Part shown: piece by piece, positions 44,001 to 52,960 of the stretch
Position numbering within the stretch: the stretch's first letter is position 1
Layout: each line of letters opens with the position of its first letter
DNA from: Flaccisagitta enflata
Lineage: Eukaryota; Chaetognatha; Sagittoidea; Aphragmophora
Length of the DNA: 64,000 nucleotides
Reading direction: 5' to 3'
Assembly (NCBI GenBank): GCA_965153355.1
Contig: OZ231126.1
Coordinates: forward strand, 101,556,001 to 101,620,000
Position numbers and translations under genes: made by a program
Notes under the pieces: generated by a model
Told to the model about the DNA's origin: nothing
Database searches by the model: none
The model's input: only the letters and a program-made list of their open reading frames with translations

Positions 44001-45498
44001 GTTAAAATTGAGGGAAGTGGTTAAGAATAAAAAAGAAAACCTGGTGAGTTCCAGATTGCGATCAGGAAATAATAAATCCAAAGAAAAATTGTGTATTCAT
44101 CTAAGTGAGGAAGAAAAGGAGGCTGCTGAGTATCTTTTGATCAGATCAATCCAAAGTGAGGAATTTGAGAAAGAAACAACCAAATTAATCAAATTAGGCA
44201 TTTTCTCACCTAACACTATCCACGATATGAATATCAAAGATACCAAATTAGCAAAATTATGCCCCTTCCTAGACTCACATAATGTCATGCGAGCAGGTGG
44301 TAGAATAGCCAAAGCTGAGTATCTGCCATACAACCACAGATACCCCATCATACTCCCAAACAGCAACTCAGAACCCATTAGGGCACTTATAAGGCACTAT
44401 CACCAGGCCCACTATAAAAGATTTCACTGCACCGTGCAACAAACTTACTACCTCCTGAGAACCAAATATTTCATACTTGGTGGCAAAAACTCAGTTAGGA
44501 GTGTTTTGAGTAAATGCATAGTCTGTCAGAAACTTTCAAAACGCAAGGCAGCACAAAAGGAAGGCGATCTACCACTCGAAAGGATGGCAATGGTACCCCC
44601 ATTTTACCATTGTGGTTTAGATTGCCTAGGACCCTTCCATTTGAGACATACAGGCAGAAACACCCGCAAGCAATTCGTGCTCATTGCATGCTGCATGTCC
44701 ACTCGTGCCATTACTTTAGTGCCACTTCGCGATATGACCACCTCTAGCATCATAAATTCACTGATCAAAATCCACTCACAGTTTCCCGCCCTTAAAAATT
44801 TGTACTCTGACAATGGGTCAAATTTTAAGGGCGCAGACCGAGAAATTAAGGAAGCAGTGGCAGCCTGGAAAAAAGAGGATTTAGATGAGAGGTTAAGCGA
44901 TCTGGAACTCACTTGGACCTTTGGGCCAGCCTATTGTGGTAGCGCCGGGGGTAGTTGGGAGCGTTTAATAGGATTGTCAAAGAAACTATTAAGAAGTGTA
45001 ATTGGTGACAAAAACATCGATATTGAGGATTTTGAAACCTTGTTGGCAGGAGCCAGTTCTATCATGAATCGTCGTCCATTGATGCCGGCATCGGCAGATG
45101 TAGACGATGATCAGATTTTAACTCCAAGTCATTTCCTCTATCCTTACCTATTCACTTCTGACGCTACTCATATTCTCCCTCCTCAGGCCGAACACAATCA
45201 CGTCCTGAAACACGGGTGGAAGTGCTCACAATTTCTCCTCGATCAATTTTGGCGAAGGTTCAGCACGGAATACATTCAAGAACTGATAAAAAGAAACAAA
45301 CAAAACACGACGCCTATCAAAATAAACACGCTGGTCCTCATCGAAGACGTGGAAGCTTCGAGAGAATCATGGAAAGTCGGTCGAATAGTAGACATTCTCA
45401 ACGGTGACAAAACCCACGGAAGAAGGTTTAAAATCCGATTAGCCTCTGGGAAAACTATCGATCGTCATATATCATCGTGTGTAATTCTTGAGACCTAA
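41056..45498 (+). CDS. pol: BEL/Pao Pol: protease, reverse transcriptase, RNase H, integrase
   Basis: The frame is open from directly after the nucleocapsid TGA; the first ATG is at 41227 (41221 is an alternative TTG). Protease: ALLDTGANTSAI (DTG at 41155). Reverse transcriptase: KPGKFRICQDAA, SADIKNFFYQI, and catalytic YVDD at 42448-42459. RNase H: IFCDASRSGYG (Asp at 43291), PRLELCAAK, FSDSLTVLNWL, and HVPSKDNPADICSKG, all very typical of Pao. Integrase: an HHCC zinc-binding part ending CIVC (about 44515), then Asp 44620, Asp 44809, Glu 44959 (about 49 residues between the last two, the long spacing seen in BEL/Pao), and a C-terminal domain. Because the protease lies before the first ATG, expression must come from readthrough of the TGA. 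An acidic insertion of about 100 residues (42580-42890) with a repeated NPSER word lies between palm and RNase H. Confidence 0.93.
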   Translation, partial: LLAAYVTRRGATRPIVPVIAYVNGKRRVTYALLDTGANTSAITESLCSELNAPRKLINVKLNTFDNSSNSKRYITDFKVTNLQNTLELSVENALIGRFLSTEGEKPPSQEDLEPFEHLKDLRICELEDKSINILLDAKFAYYFCTGDNRIGNSDQPLALGTQFGHAIIGPKITDDPNEDDENDIQVNDMLDINAETISISKLINRAFRQDFICRDFELFPQEMTHKSAEDEESLAQMQKTARFIEEEGRWEITMPWRLGRQPTADLFRTIDFLSMTMNRHSKLKRKFELNPTLREGSFIQMQMTLDEGHARIIDTLEAPNDHVICYLPNHVVVKPDKPGKFRICQDAAARVGPHFLNKYLFNGPDLLNRLIKVILRFRRKRYTISADIKNFFYQILLDPRDRSSLRYPWWSDQTMSRVIMIESLRHMFGVTSSPNVSNFILKLHAERNKDKISQEAYLALLEAMYVDDLLESIDDKDTARRIKAEITDVLKSGGFEICKWKANFPDLDLPSLSSPTSQNEMRRASELAIPTFHETLEENRLQNPSERNPSERNPPDENRQESGWARPHCAVGASRDPRPSPNAEYDEEDEEEEGDDESEPQLTPSELVSLMNDNYDESCAKQFLNESDLEDKVLGMGYSFEEDIINVRVGNKAEREIKTKKDLLSFVASVYDPLGLVAPWLLPGKLSFQKISSPSIPWKQTLSKEIKNEVDKWKQTIVHLKKIRISRWTNPLGMEHSITQLIIFCDASRSGYGMCSYLRRHQRGAEDKVSVVFLVGKAHVVPANMMLDPTEGAIPHNDSIPRLELCAAKIAAQWRDTLYRDLGEVLDAVFLFSDSLTVLNWLTNFIKRFKTYENFRIKGIRALTPLSEWRHVPSKDNPADICSKGLGATDTKKWFIYHNGPSFLSLPISSWPPIRPNDPNSNVDTLVADVGALSILALNGSTEEPEIIAEKHLSSPWPLAATGKIAEWRWKVRRIAIIRRVLLKLREVVKNKKENLVSSRLRSGNNKSKEKLCIHLSEEEKEAAEYLLIRSIQSEEFEKETTKLIKLGIFSPNTIHDMNIKDTKLAKLCPFLDSHNVMRAGGRIAKAEYLPYNHRYPIILPNSNSEPIRALIRHYHQAHYKRFHCTVQQTYYLLRTKYFILGGKNSVRSVLSKCIVCQKLSKRKAAQKEGDLPLERMAMVPPFYHCGLDCLGPFHLRHTGRNTRKQFVLIACCMSTRAITLVPLRDMTTSSIINSLIKIHSQFPALKNLYSDNGSNFKGADREIKEAVAAWKKEDLDERLSDLELTWTFGPAYCGSAGGSWERLIGLSKKLLRSVIGDKNIDIEDFETLLAGASSIMNRRPLMPASADVDDDQILTPSHFLYPYLFTSDATHILPPQAEHNHVLKHGWKCSQFLLDQFWRRFSTEYIQELIKRNKQNTTPIKINTLVLIEDVEASRESWKVGRIVDILNGDKTHGRRFKIRLASGKTIDRHISSCVILET

Positions 45499-46198
45499 AG
45501 AACACAGTGGGATCGTCGACCCACAGGAGGACACGTGTAATAGAATCATTTCATTTAGACTATGTTTTACAGTCAGTCGTGAGTTTCACATTTCAGTAAT
45601 TAGTATTCCGTTAAAACCTTTTCCAAATCATGATAATCCAGTGACTTCAGTTAAAAATTTCGTTATTCAAAGCTCGTCACTATCGCCAAAATATATTTAC
45701 ATACTAGAAAATACTCATCAGTCACTTCTTGTGTCAGAATTGAATCACAGCGTTAATAAGATCAGAACGCCAAAACCAGAAAAATTATCATCTTCCCAAC
45801 TTTCTGAAACTCAGTATAGCGTACTTTCGCAACTGCGAGATACTAATTCGTTAGAGCGAGATCCTACGATAGTTTATTCGCTATTACCGGTTTCGTTAGA
45901 CAACACATTTTCGGCATTAGATAATTCAAATTACGCTTCTCTTATGATTTATCTTTCCACCTCGATCATTTTATTGGAGGAGAAATGCCACCCTTTCGAT
46001 AGATACAACTTCGAAATAAAACCCTCTTTGCCTTGTCTCTCGATTCATTTTCTCTTTGTCTTCGATCGCGATTATTTTTCTCTCATTCTACTCGATTCCT
46101 TTCACTCGTGTACAGAGAAAGTAGTCTTCCCCACTCGTGTTTACACGTGTGTTTACCGCGTGATTTACTCCGCGAAGAAATCGATTGTCACCATCATC
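45488..46198 (+). other. Open region between pol and ORF3
   Basis: The ORF3 frame is open upstream to 45488, overlapping the pol end by 11 nt, but composition here is Ser/Thr/Tyr-rich with no charged pattern, unlike ORF3 proper. It may be untranslated spacer that happens to be open, or an N-terminal extension. Confidence 0.4.
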
Positions 46199-49100
46199 AT
46201 GCCTCGATCATTTCAATCAATGCATTCGAGGCAAATTTCGGACATCGGCTCGGAGCCGGAGTTCGTGCCCAATCCTCGATTGAGTCGCTACGATAAGGAA
46301 CAAGAGGACAGAAAACTTAGGAATAAATATAAACTACTGGAGGCGAAGGAAAGGACGGCGTGGTGGATCGTGAATGGAGGAGAAGAAGAAGAGGAAAAGG
46401 AGGAGGTAATAGTCGTGGATACAGCTAATCCTGCGCGAAACGACTTTCAACTTCCTACCGCCGACTTCGCCATTCCGCGCGTTCCACCCTTCCATTCTCG
46501 CCCCAAGTCTCGATCTCCTCTACCGCCTCACGATCCACCCTTCGACACCCTCTCCTCCCGCGCCCCATCTCCAGTCTCCTCCATTGCCTCTTCCTCAATC
46601 ATATCGATGGCTCCTTCTTTAGTAGGCACCGAAAGTCGGTCAGGGTCGGTCACTTCGGTGTTCAGACCGGGGATGGCAGCCCCGGCGGCCCTGGCCGGCC
46701 AAGATGTCGAGATCTCAACGAAAACCAACGACGCCGCCGACGCCGCCGACGCCGCATTCGCGCTCCCGGCTCCCCTCCGCACGACGTCGCCAAGGCCGGT
46801 CTCCCGAAAGCCGCCGAGGAAGGGCAGCGGAGGGAAAACGGCCGCGGCAAGCCCGTTTGTGGCTTTGCCCAGTCCCGCGGACCCGACGCTGACCCGGAAT
46901 CAAAGGAAGAAGCTGTACCGGAAAGAAAGAGAAGACAAAGAGAGAGCAGAGTTGGCCGGCTTGTCCGAGGAGCAAAAGAGACTGAAACAATATCAGCAAA
47001 GGATACAACTACAAGCCGACAAAGACCACCTCAAGGCAAAGAGAAGACACGACCAAAGAGAAAGAGCGAGACAGAGAGCAGAAGAAGAAGGAGAGAGAAG
47101 ATTTAAGGTGGACAAGAGTGCGAAGGAAAGGGCAAAAGAGGCGGAGATAAAAAGAAAAGAACAGCAAAAAGAAGAAAAGGAATTGAGAGAAAGAGTGGAA
47201 AAGTTGAAGGGAATGAAGGAAAAGTTGGTGAGAATGGGAGGAGTAAAAGAAGCTAAGGAGATCATCGAAAGAGAAATCGAAGAGGAGGAGGAAGAAGAGG
47301 AAGAGGAAGAGGTGGAAGTCGAAGAGGATTGGCGGGAGATCGCGGCGGAATTCGGAGTCGTCCTACCGGAAGTTAAAACTCAGATTCCGGATCCCAATAA
47401 TCCTTATGAACCAAAAAGGATCAAAATAAACAAAGCGACGAAGAAAGAAAGGAAAAGAGAAGAAAAACAAGCTCATGACACTGCCGACTTAAAAACTATT
47501 TCGGATCAAATCTACGGTCGACGGCCAACCGACGACTTCGACGAATATGACCGGGAAGCGTTGATGCGCCAATATGACGAGATTGAACAAGAATGGGAGA
47601 GGATCGAGGAATTCCGGTCGCTCGAAGCTCACCCGACTCATACGCCGCAGCAACGTGCGGCTATGAGTCATGACGACCAAAACATGCTCTTCTCCGAGGT
47701 TCGTCCATGCAAAACGAGAGCCGAAGCCGTCATGTTGAAGCGTCGATGGGAGGAGGCCGTCGGACCGGAAGTATACCAGTACTGGAGATCCTTCGGTTGG
47801 CGCGTCCCAGACAACTTGGAATGGGGGAGGATTCTTAAACTCCAAGACAAGAAGATTAGGGTAAATATCTCCGCCAATCACGCGAAAGACCGTTGTGATC
47901 ACTTTCTTTACCAATCTGTCTTGGTATTCCATAGCCTGACTTTGATTTTCAATAAATTTGTTTTTCTCGGTCTTAAAATTTCAATCACTTTAAAAACAAT
48001 CTGTTGCATCGCGCAGGCGGTTTTTCGATCGATCCTCCGTCACGCCGGTGCCACGGAAGACGAGGTCAAACAATTTGACCAAAGATGTCACATGGCTCTT
48101 CATCTCGACAAATCGATGTTGACCTACCCTCAAATGAACGCTCAAGAACTCGAGTCGGCGATGCGATACGCATTTCGCACCGGTCACCGCACCTCCCTCG
48201 TCTTGAGCTGCAACCCTCGTCGCCGCGGTTATCAGATGAAAACCGAGCTCAAGTGGGACGATAAAGAAATCGACTACGACCGTCCCTCGACTTACTTCGA
48301 TGGTGCGACGATCAGATCGGCGCAAGCCAAAAGGCAAGCGGAAGCAGACCGGAAACGGTCAGCTCGAGCCGCACGCGACCGCGCCGCGCAAGAACGTCGC
48401 GACGCCACCGAGAGAGCGGCCGAGGAAGCGCGTATCGCCGACTTGCCAGTTATCGGTAAAAAAAGGGATAATTACCAACTAGGAACTCAGCGAAAGATTA
48501 TTTTAGAAGAAGAAAAGAAATCAAAACAACGCATCAAAAACTTGAAAAGGTCGCTAGGAAAAGAACAAGAGACACGAAAAAGCATTAGAAGAAGAAAGAT
48601 TAAAAATACCATCCTGAGCAGGAAAGTGAGGGAAGTGAAAGAGATAGCAGATTCACTACCTCCAGTTTTAGCTCAACAAAGAAGAGTCTTTCTCGAGATA
48701 GTTTCAAAGGCAGACGCATCGCCTCTTGAGACCTTTGAAGAGTTCCAAGAAAAGTGGGAGAAAGAAAAACAAAGAAAAGTCTTGTTAGCAGAAGAACAAG
48801 AAGAACAAGAAAAAACAAACGAGCTAGAACAAACCAAAGAACATGAAGAAGAAGAAAAAGCAAACGAGCTAGAACAGACCGAAGAACAAGAAAAACAAGA
48901 AAAAACAGACGAGTTAGAAGAGACCAAAGAACATGAAGAACAAGAAAAAACAGACGAGTTAGAACATGAAGAAACAAAGAAAACAGAACAGAAAGAAAAC
49001 AAATCGAAACGAATAGTCAGAATCAGAAGAAAAGTAGTATTACTTTCAGAACAGGTCGAGAAAGAACAACAGGCAGAAGAAGAACAAAACGAAAAAGAAC

Positions 49101-49600
49101 AAAACGGAGAAGAACAGAACGGAGATGAACAAAACGAAAAAGAACAGAACGGAGATGAACAAAACGGAGAAGAACAGATGGAAACAGAACAGATCGAGAC
49201 AGAACAAAAAGAAACAGAAAAAGAAGAAACAAAACAATCCTGCGAGTTAGAACAGAATGATACAGAACAAAACAATGAAGAACCAGACTTGCTAGAATTA
49301 AAAATAGGAGAAGAAGAATATGAAACATTAGATTTAGAAGAAGAGTTAGGGATTGACAGGGATCTCTCCTCTCAACCCGCTCAGAACAAATCGTCACCAT
49401 TCCCGAAGAAGGTGAGCGCCGCGGATACTGGGACCACGGGACCTACCACACCGTCTACATGCGGACGTGGATCGACCGGCACGAAGCGGCGATTCGAGCA
49501 AAGCAGCGCGAAATTGGGGAATTCCGCTTCCAAAACACCTTACAAGTACGCGCGTGCGGCCTCCCACTCCATCCGGTGGACCCCAACCCACCGCCGGTGA
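46199..49600 (+). CDS. ORF3: large charged coiled-coil protein, not env-like
   Basis: The start chosen is ATG 46199 because charged, coding-like sequence begins there; the frame itself is open from 45488. Order: Pro/Ser-rich N-terminus; a basic-acidic coiled coil (about 46900-47330) ending in a glutamate run; a globular-looking part with DFDEYDREALMRQYDEIEQE and GPEVYQYWRSFGWRVPDN (about 47540-47830); a candidate intron (47861-48016); a second globular part (48017-48330); an Arg/Ala helix; then tandem acidic repeats, first EHEEQEKTDELE-type (48780-48970), then EEQNEKEQNGDEQ-type (49080-49190). There is no signal peptide, no membrane anchor and no env feature. Near the end the coding pattern moves to another frame. 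No family is recognised. It could be a captured host gene or an element-specific protein. Confidence 0.65.
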   Translation: MPRSFQSMHSRQISDIGSEPEFVPNPRLSRYDKEQEDRKLRNKYKLLEAKERTAWWIVNGGEEEEEKEEVIVVDTANPARNDFQLPTADFAIPRVPPFHSRPKSRSPLPPHDPPFDTLSSRAPSPVSSIASSSIISMAPSLVGTESRSGSVTSVFRPGMAAPAALAGQDVEISTKTNDAADAADAAFALPAPLRTTSPRPVSRKPPRKGSGGKTAAASPFVALPSPADPTLTRNQRKKLYRKEREDKERAELAGLSEEQKRLKQYQQRIQLQADKDHLKAKRRHDQRERARQRAEEEGERRFKVDKSAKERAKEAEIKRKEQQKEEKELRERVEKLKGMKEKLVRMGGVKEAKEIIEREIEEEEEEEEEEEVEVEEDWREIAAEFGVVLPEVKTQIPDPNNPYEPKRIKINKATKKERKREEKQAHDTADLKTISDQIYGRRPTDDFDEYDREALMRQYDEIEQEWERIEEFRSLEAHPTHTPQQRAAMSHDDQNMLFSEVRPCKTRAEAVMLKRRWEEAVGPEVYQYWRSFGWRVPDNLEWGRILKLQDKKIRVNISANHAKDRCDHFLYQSVLVFHSLTLIFNKFVFLGLKISITLKTICCIAQAVFRSILRHAGATEDEVKQFDQRCHMALHLDKSMLTYPQMNAQELESAMRYAFRTGHRTSLVLSCNPRRRGYQMKTELKWDDKEIDYDRPSTYFDGATIRSAQAKRQAEADRKRSARAARDRAAQERRDATERAAEEARIADLPVIGKKRDNYQLGTQRKIILEEEKKSKQRIKNLKRSLGKEQETRKSIRRRKIKNTILSRKVREVKEIADSLPPVLAQQRRVFLEIVSKADASPLETFEEFQEKWEKEKQRKVLLAEEQEEQEKTNELEQTKEHEEEEKANELEQTEEQEKQEKTDELEETKEHEEQEKTDELEHEETKKTEQKENKSKRIVRIRRKVVLLSEQVEKEQQAEEEQNEKEQNGEEQNGDEQNEKEQNGDEQNGEEQMETEQIETEQKETEKEETKQSCELEQNDTEQNNEEPDLLELKIGEEEYETLDLEEELGIDRDLSSQPAQNKSSPFPKKVSAADTGTTGPTTPSTCGRGSTGTKRRFEQSSAKLGNSASKTPYKYARAASHSIRWTPTHRR
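46641..46693 (+). ncRNA. Structured 53 nt motif, copy 1 (inside ORF3)
   Basis: Differs from 49844-49896 at only two of 53 positions. It can fold as an outer stem CAGGGTCG/CGGCCCTG (one G-U pair), a small hairpin GTC...GAC, and a hairpin CGGGG ATGGCAG CCCCG, meeting in a three-way junction. Here it is also translated (SVTSVFRPGMAAPAALAG). Confidence 0.5.
47861..48016 (+). other. Candidate phase-0 intron in ORF3
   Basis: GTAAATATC donor after AGG at 47860, a T-rich stretch with ATTTGTTTTTCTCGG, and acceptor TGCATCGCGCAG before 48017. Its length is 156 nt, a multiple of three without stops, so the frame survives retention. The encoded 52 residues are hydrophobic and unlike their charged neighbours. 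An intron inside a genome-length retroelement RNA would have to be retained in the packaged copy. Confidence 0.5.
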
Positions 49601-49647
49601 GACCGCCTCCACGCGACCCGCTTCTGCTGCGCGCCATCTTCGAGTGA
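49360..49647 (+). CDS. Alternative C-terminus of ORF3, -1 frame
   Basis: From about 49390 this frame reads much more like protein than the ORF3 frame: IVTIPEEGERRGYWDHGTYH, then MRTWIDRHEAAIRAKQREIG, then a proline-rich end and DPLLLRAIFE before TGA 49645. It is open from 49360, so it overlaps the ORF3 frame by 240 nt. A -1 shift, a single-base indel, or splicing (AAGAAG then GTGAGCG at 49411 is a donor-like site in the middle) could link them. Confidence 0.5.
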   Translation, partial: GSLLSTRSEQIVTIPEEGERRGYWDHGTYHTVYMRTWIDRHEAAIRAKQREIGEFRFQNTLQVRACGLPLHPVDPNPPPVRPPPRDPLLLRAIFE

Positions 49648-49843
49648 GGGGAGGGAAACGGCAGTGTCGGCTCGTTTGTAGCCTTCCCGTTCCGCGGACC
49701 TACCCCTCACAATCATCATTATCATCATCTTCATCCTATATCGTCATCTCTCGGCTTATCTTAATCATCAACTTCACTCCATCGGCTTGTACATAGTATT
49801 CGTTCGTTATTATTATACTTCATGTTAATCGTTACAAACTCTC

Positions 49844-49896
49844 CAGGGCCGGTCACTTCGGTGTTCTGACCGGGGATGGCAGCCCCGGCGGCCCTG
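49844..49896 (+). ncRNA. Structured 53 nt motif, copy 2
   Basis: Outer stem CAGGGCCG/CGGCCCTG (8 perfect pairs), hairpin GTCA...TGAC, and hairpin CGGGG ATGGCAG CCCCG. Compared with copy 1 the differences keep pairing (C-G versus U-G) or extend it (U-A closing pair). It lies in noncoding sequence after ORF3. Confidence 0.5.
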
Positions 49897-51016
49897 ATGA
49901 ACGCTTCGGAAGAGTTGAAAGGCCGGTTTGGGCATTATTTGATACGTAATTCGATTCTTTTCTCGCTTTACTTCCTCTTCTTTCGTTATTGTTCAATTAC
50001 TTGTTCTCATATTGCCGATAGTTTGGACATCTTATCGTAATTTATTTCATTTAATGATAATGCCGATGACGATATAAAAAAAAATAAAAATGAAGATGAT
50101 ACCACTCATTCCTGACCGTAAAAATGGTCTTTATTTTCACAGATTTACAGTAAAAGAGATTTAATCGATGACGATTGAATATATGAATATGAAACTCTGA
50201 AGATTGATACGAATAGTTTATAGAACATTCGATAGACTCACATCTGCGATGCTAGAAATTTCTAGTTCGAATCGAAGAATTTCACCCGCTTAGAGCCGGT
50301 GGAAAATAAACTCAAAACTCACTCGATACGATGTTCTCGAGGACGATTGGGGACATCGAGTGTCACGTGACACATTCGCTTACTCTTTCGATTGTTGGAG
50401 ACAATAGTCGACTTGGCACGATGACGATGATTTATGGAAACAGGATTCGATGAATCAAAACTAATCGAGCGGACTCGGTGAAAACTCGATGGGTGACAAT
50501 TCATCACATCTGTGATTCGATGATCATGAACTCCGATGACTCTGGCGATGAAAGATTGTTTTAAACAATCCATATATAAAGTTAAATATACAATTAGTTA
50601 ATATTATTAATGCCTCGAACCTCAACTTCTTCGGATCCTATCCACGCTGACGAGTGATGGCGAACGATTCCGGGGGGGGAGAAAAAGCGATGGACGTGAT
50701 CGATGGAGACGCCGGAAGTAGCTAGCCGCACGTACCGGAGATTGCGCCTAAATTCGTTTCTTTCTTGAGTATCGAATTGCATCATCTAAATTCAGCATTC
50801 CATCCGCCAATTGTGTTCACAATTCATCAACATCGTTCACAAAATTCATTAACAATTGTGTTAATTACATCCTCACAGTGTTATCAGAATTTCCTGCATT
50901 TCTTTGAAATCATTCATCGATTGCCACTCATTCTATGTATCCTTACATTAACAGATACATTTCAGTTCAATTAATCGAATTAACTCGTTTTCTAACTTTA
51001 AATCAAAGAAGCCATA
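49897..51016 (+). other. Noncoding spacer between ORF3 and ORF4
   Basis: AT-rich with no convincing ORF. AAAATAAAAATG near 50084 could act as a polyadenylation signal. A minus-strand 84-codon frame at 50319-50573 is not convincing. Confidence 0.4.
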
Positions 51017-52012
51017 ATGTCTAGAAAATCAAAAGCGAATAAATCAAAGGCGAAGAAAACTGAACAGGCGAGGAATACGGAACAGGCTAAGAAAACTGAA
51101 CCTGTGAAGAAAACTGAACCTGTCAGACTGATAACATTTCCCTCTGACTTCGACATCTACCAGCGAGATGGAGAAGAATTCCAAGATTTGGTGAATTCGG
51201 TTTTCGATCGAGAATCGTCGGTGGGAATCGAATCCCGCTTTTGGCTCTGCGCAATCGAAAGATCTCATCATCTTCCGACGGACTATCTCACCGCGCAGGC
51301 GCCCGAGTTGCTGAAGGAATTTCTCAATCGTTTCATGTTTGGCGACATCGGCGATTTCATCATCGCCATCCGCATCTTCAAAGGAGTTCTGCCGTTCGAG
51401 ATGATTCTGAAAGGAGGAACTTCAGTGGAGGACAACGAAGACTTGCAATGGAGCTTGGGCTTCTGGAGGATCTGGCGAGCGATCAAAATCGCCACATACA
51501 TCATGCTGAACATGAAAGCTGCTCTCAACAGACGTCGCGAATACGACAATCTCACCTGTACGTCGTACGAATGGCGTTCCTGCAACTTCTCTAACGATTG
51601 GGGATACATTCCTAATATCTACATCAGCCTCGGGTCTAACTCGCCTCCGGTCCCAGCTTGGGATTGGATCTCAGAACCAGGCCCTTACCATCGCGCCGGC
51701 AGATTCTGTATCGAGGAAGCGAAGGCGCCTTCGAAATTCCGACAATATTTCCACCTCGTCATCGACAGATGCAGTCGACTCGATCGGATCATCGATTCTT
51801 GGGTTAATCTGGCCGCCCACGTCGCGAAAAAGATTAAAAAGGCGGGAAATTCTGGAGACTTCGCCGCCGCCGACGAACTGTCGGCGTACTTCGATCGCAT
51901 GAAGAACGCTCACTTCCGGCGCATCGACAAATACAACACAAAGATCAACCACACGATTGAACGTCTCGCCTTCGTCTCCGACTTCATCACCGACAATTAC
52001 ACCAGATGGTGA
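51017..52012 (+). CDS. ORF4: 331-codon protein of unknown function
   Basis: ATG 51017 to TGA 52010. The first 38 residues are lysine-rich with four short tandem words (KKTEQAR, NTEQA, KKTEPV, KKTEPV), a likely nucleic-acid-binding or nuclear-localising tail. The rest is compact and coding-like, with many Trp and Tyr: DFDIYQRDGEEFQDLVNSVF, FWRIWRAIKIATYIMLNM, YEWRSCNFSNDWGYIPNIYI, then a helical Arg/Lys-rich C-terminus. No signal peptide; one moderately hydrophobic helix (about residue 150) is too polar to call a membrane anchor. G+C is higher than flanking spacers. It lies between ORF3 and the 3' LTR in the position of an env gene but does not resemble one. Function unknown. Confidence 0.7.
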   Translation: MSRKSKANKSKAKKTEQARNTEQAKKTEPVKKTEPVRLITFPSDFDIYQRDGEEFQDLVNSVFDRESSVGIESRFWLCAIERSHHLPTDYLTAQAPELLKEFLNRFMFGDIGDFIIAIRIFKGVLPFEMILKGGTSVEDNEDLQWSLGFWRIWRAIKIATYIMLNMKAALNRRREYDNLTCTSYEWRSCNFSNDWGYIPNIYISLGSNSPPVPAWDWISEPGPYHRAGRFCIEEAKAPSKFRQYFHLVIDRCSRLDRIIDSWVNLAAHVAKKIKKAGNSGDFAAADELSAYFDRMKNAHFRRIDKYNTKINHTIERLAFVSDFITDNYTRW

Positions 52013-52069
52013 GCGGCAGTCTCGCTCGCCATGTAGATTGCAGCAGCTCCGCGAACCAGATGGCAACAA

Positions 52070-52248
52070 AACAACGACGGCAACAAAACAACACTAACAA
52101 CAAAACAACGTCAACAACAAAACAACACTAACAACAAAACAACATCAACAACAAAACAACACTAACAAAAAACAGCAACAACAACAACGACAACAACTAC
52201 AACAACAACAACAACAACGACAACAACTACAACAACAACGACAACAAC

Positions 52249-52330
<82 letters not shown>

Positions 52331-52332
52331 CT
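52070..52332 (+). repeat. (CAA)n and ACAACAACG microsatellite in the element 3' region
   Basis: A degenerate CAACAAAACAACACTAA unit (52070-52165) grades into pure CAA of about 80 bp. It lies within the element, downstream of ORF4. Confidence 0.95.
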
Positions 52333-52946
52333 AGGACGACGGCGGGAAAACTACGACAATAATCCATCGACGACAAGAATAATTAACTTCTCAGCGGAAT
52401 CGTTTCCTCAATCCGCTTCTCTTCGACGAACGAACAATTTGAACGAATCAATTGTCATTTCCATTTATTCGGCGAACGGACACTTCGGCGGGTTAAATCA
52501 ATCCGCGTCCCATCGTATCCGAGCGATTTCATCGCTACTTTGGACTATCATCGATCGAAGCGCTTACTGCTAACTAACTCCGTCAGACTACATTTACTAA
52601 CGATCTAGCGCATTCGGTCACTCCTCATCGACGATTTGGACTTTCGGTTCCAGGAAGATTCGAAAGATACAGATTTCCCACCCCCCCACCCGCGCACACT
52701 GAGACTAACTTAACACCTGAAACAACTGATAAACTCTATGTAGCTTGCGCACATTTGAATTTGAATTATTAATACGACACAGAGCACAAGCGCTCTAAGA
52801 AGCCGACGAAAGAATTCATTCTCAAGATTTCATTACACTGTGATATACTTCGACTGTTATTCAATGAATTGGGCAAGATCAGGCTTCATGACTAGGTTTA
52901 GTTTTTTCCCCCAAATTAGTTTATATTTGATATATAATTTGATTTC
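52333..52946 (+). other. Element 3' noncoding region
   Basis: No ORF. Several CGAACG/TCGATCG-rich words and a C-run (52679-52688). It leads into the polypurine tract. Confidence 0.5.
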
Positions 52947-52960
52947 AAAAACGGGGGGAG
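52947..52960 (+). other. Polypurine tract
   Basis: AAAAACGGGGGGAG directly before the 3' LTR start TGTCGTG. This is the expected primer for plus-strand DNA synthesis in LTR retroelements. Confidence 0.85.

Noticed and set aside
49894-49920. Hammerhead-ribozyme-like CTGATGA ... GAAA after structured copy 2
   Set aside because: Stem II does not pair after the core and no NUH cleavage site with matching stems I and III could be placed. Copy 1 lacks the core.
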